Of a stretch of DNA of 7,172 nt, positions 5,309 through 7,172 are shown piece after piece. Position 1 is the stretch's first letter. Every line of letters starts with the position of its first letter. The translations under genes and the position numbers were made by a program. A model generated the notes under the pieces. It searched no databases and had not been told where the DNA came from. It saw only the letters and a program-made list of their open reading frames with translations. Origin of the DNA: Magnetococcales bacterium (GTDB taxonomy: Bacteria; Pseudomonadota; Magnetococcia; Magnetococcales; JADFYX01); NCBI GenBank assembly GCA_015232795.1, contig JADFYX010000123.1, positions 1 to 7,172 on the forward strand, in the 5' to 3' direction.

Positions 5309-6175
5309 ATGGCCATAACAATTAATTCTAGCATAGCTGCAATGCACGCTAGACGTTCTCTGGATAAAAATACTTCAGCATTAAATGTATCATTATCCCG
5401 TCTTGCCTCTGGTTTGCGCATTAACTCTGCATCTGATGATGCCGCTGGTCTGGCTCTCAGTACTCGTATGACTGCTAAAATATTGAGTGCAAATTCTGCA
5501 ATGAAAAATGTCAATGATGGTATCTCATTAATGCAGGTGGCTGATAGTGCTCTTATTGAGACTACAACTGCTCTGCAAAGAATTCGTGAGTTGGCGGTGC
5601 AAGCAAACACCTCTACCATATCGGGAACGGCTCAAAACAACCTGCAAATTGAAGTAGCTGAGTTGATGTCAGAGATCCAACGTATATCAACCACAACAGA
5701 TTTTAATGATATAAAACTCCTAGATGGTACTTACTCTGCTGGTGGTAACGTATTTCAAATTGGTATTGAAGGTGGTCAGACTATAGCTATGTCAATTGCT
5801 GGGGCTTCAGTTGCAAAGATAGGAGCTTCAACAGGCGTTGACCAAAACGCCATAAGTGTTGGTTCTGCGGCATATAACACGGGATATATAGCTTCGACTA
5901 TTGACAATGTTGATGTTGCCATAGATTCGGTCGCAAATATTCGGGCGCAGATTGGCGCTTATCAAAGCCGTTTAGAGTCAATTGTCAACAGTTTGAGCAG
6001 CATGGTTGATGTTACTGAGGTTGCCAAATCCCGTATTACTGATGTCGATGTTGCCCAAGAGACTGCCAACATGACTAGGCTTACAATTTTGCAACAGGCT
6101 GGTATTGCAGTTTTAGCCCAAGCCAACCAACAACCGGGAATGGCTTATAAACTTTTGGTTGGTTTTAACAATTAA
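5309..6175 (+). CDS. fliC: Flagellin (flagellar filament protein)
   Basis: This is the structural subunit of the flagellar filament, exported by the flagellar type III apparatus and assembled under the FliD cap. The N-terminal D0/D1 region (about 1-140) has the classic signatures SRLASGLRINSASDDAAGLA (30-48 region) and LQRIRELAVQA (89-99). The latter corresponds to the D1 segment involved in inter-subunit packing and TLR5 recognition in other flagellins. The C-terminal D1/D0 region (about 195-288) has SRITDVDVAQETANMTR and ILQQAGIAVLAQANQQP. The variable middle is only about 55 residues, so the protein is a compact 288 aa with no D2/D3 outer domains. The usual LL-R end is replaced by KLLVGFNN, a few residues longer. 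There is no signal peptide and no cysteine, as usual for flagellin. A sigma-28 promoter and a strong ribosome binding site precede it. The stop codon overlaps that of the convergent TRAP permease. The symbol fliC is by family; several flagellin paralogues may exist in the genome. Confidence 0.96.
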   Translation: MAITINSSIAAMHARRSLDKNTSALNVSLSRLASGLRINSASDDAAGLALSTRMTAKILSANSAMKNVNDGISLMQVADSALIETTTALQRIRELAVQANTSTISGTAQNNLQIEVAELMSEIQRISTTTDFNDIKLLDGTYSAGGNVFQIGIEGGQTIAMSIAGASVAKIGASTGVDQNAISVGSAAYNTGYIASTIDNVDVAIDSVANIRAQIGAYQSRLESIVNSLSSMVDVTEVAKSRITDVDVAQETANMTRLTILQQAGIAVLAQANQQPGMAYKLLVGFNN

Positions 6176-7172
6176 CCTACGGTATTAATACTTTTTTGGG
6201 AGCTTTTTTTCCACCAAGTCATTGCGCCATAGAGCAGAAGTGGTGGTAGAACCATAATATATTTGTCTGCTGTGCCCATTGCTCCAGCCAAAAGATCGGG
6301 GCGAAATAGCCCTAAGCATATGAGCAACAACGTGATTCGCTCCCACCATGTTGCAGGGCCAGCATTCCAACCCATAATGGCAGAAACAAAAGCAAACATA
6401 GCTAATGTAGCCAGACAAAAAAGGCCCAACCAGGCTATCCAGCTATCTATCCATATCCAGCTACTGGCCTGCATGGCTGAACCGCCCGGTTCTATACCCT
6501 GAATTAAAATTAGATCGGTATTAAAAATAAACATAAATGGCAAAATTGCCGTACGCATGTCATAGGTAAAACCTTGTATACCGGTTTTAATAGGATCAGC
6601 GTGGGCGATGGCAGCAGCAGCATAGGCTGCTAATCCTACTGGGGGGGTGTCATCGGCTAAAATACCAAAATGAAAGACAAATAGATGGGCAGCAATAGCC
6701 GGTATAATCAATCCACTTTCTCCACCCAGTTGCACAACAATAGGGGCAGTAAGAGAAGCCATGACTATATAGTTGGCTGTTGTCGGTAGACCCATTCCCA
6801 AAATCAGACTGGTTATTGCGGTAAAAACCAAAACAAGCAGTAAGTTGCCCATGGAGATTATCTCTATAACCTCCATAAGACGTTGCCCCAAACCAGTAAG
6901 GGTGATTGTGCCAACCACCAAACCGGCAGCAGCAGTGGCTAGGGCAATGGGGATCATATATCGTGCTCCATCTATCAGGCCAAAATAGAGGTCGGAAAAT
7001 CCTTGGCGAAAGCCGTTGTAGATGGATGTTTTATAGATAAAGGCCAAAATTGGTTTTTGCATAACCATGATAACCATAACCATCATTATGGCATTAAAAG
7101 CTGCCAAGCCAGCAGATTGTCGCTCTATCACCAATGTATATATTAAAAGAAACACAGGGAGCAGAAAGTGAA
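6172..7172 (-). CDS. TRAP transporter fused 4TM/12TM permease, C-terminal part (partial)
   Basis: This is an inner-membrane subunit of a tripartite ATP-independent periplasmic (TRAP) transporter, in which the small DctQ-like and large DctM-like permeases are fused. It works with a periplasmic TAXI/DctP-type binding protein and uses an ion gradient to import solutes, often organic acids; the substrate cannot be read from this part. About 332 codons are visible. Signatures are GMGLPTTANYIV in a re-entrant-loop region and HLFVFHFGILADDTPPVGLAAYAAAAIA, both hallmarks of the fused large subunit. Many hydrophobic helices follow, with a short basic tail (WWKKSSQKS). The gene enters from the right edge: the frame is open through 7172 (…HFLLPVFLLIYTLV), so the GTG at 7153-7155 is internal, not the start. 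Full fused proteins are typically above 600 aa, so roughly half is missing. Its stop overlaps the flagellin stop. No binding-protein gene lies on this side. Confidence 0.92.
   Translation of the reverse strand, partial: HFLLPVFLLIYTLVIERQSAGLAAFNAIMMVMVIMVMQKPILAFIYKTSIYNGFRQGFSDLYFGLIDGARYMIPIALATAAAGLVVGTITLTGLGQRLMEVIEIISMGNLLLVLVFTAITSLILGMGLPTTANYIVMASLTAPIVVQLGGESGLIIPAIAAHLFVFHFGILADDTPPVGLAAYAAAAIAHADPIKTGIQGFTYDMRTAILPFMFIFNTDLILIQGIEPGGSAMQASSWIWIDSWIAWLGLFCLATLAMFAFVSAIMGWNAGPATWWERITLLLICLGLFRPDLLAGAMGTADKYIMVLPPLLLYGAMTWWKKSSQKSINTVG

Noticed and set aside
5305..5619. 104-codon minus-strand frame opposite flagellin
   Set aside because: It lies entirely opposite the conserved flagellin N-terminus and looks like a shadow of its codon pattern.
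7057..7090. ATAACCAT-like short repeats
   Set aside because: They encode a Met/Val/Ile-rich membrane helix of the permease; simple codon repetition explains them.
7153..7155. GTG as the start of the TRAP permease
   Set aside because: The frame continues upstream to the window edge with family-like residues, and fused TRAP permeases are much longer, so this is an internal Val.

Overview
The window carries five protein-coding genes and looks like an ordinary chromosomal stretch of a flagellated, moderately AT-rich Gram-negative bacterium. A proteobacterium is the best guess. The reasons are a Uup-type ABC-F ATPase, RsmB, sigma-54 and sigma-28 type promoter sequences, a typical short flagellin and a fused 4TM/12TM TRAP permease. 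I cannot assign a class or genus from sequence alone. No mobile element, CRISPR array, tRNA or rRNA was seen.

Left part (1-3665): after about 370 bases with no convincing gene, uup and rsmB lie on the + strand as a two-gene unit joined by an ATGA overlap. Both act on ribosomes or rRNA. The unit ends at a strong 13-bp-stem terminator with T-rich runs on both sides, which also serves the convergent gene on its right.

Middle part (3687-6175): a minus-strand gene encodes an unusual three-part protein: a CheX/CheC-like domain, a very acidic linker and a CBS pair. It is divergent from a flagellin gene. The roughly 395-base AT-rich region between them holds a well-formed sigma-54 (-24/-12) promoter reading toward the CheX-CBS gene and a near-consensus sigma-28 promoter reading toward flagellin. 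This places both genes in the flagellar/chemotaxis regulon, probably at different tiers, and makes the CheX-CBS protein the most interesting item: a candidate link between adenine-nucleotide state and motility signalling.

Right part (6172-7172): a fused TRAP transporter permease runs in from beyond the right edge on the minus strand. Its stop codon overlaps the flagellin stop codon, leaving no intergenic space and no visible terminator for the flagellin transcript.
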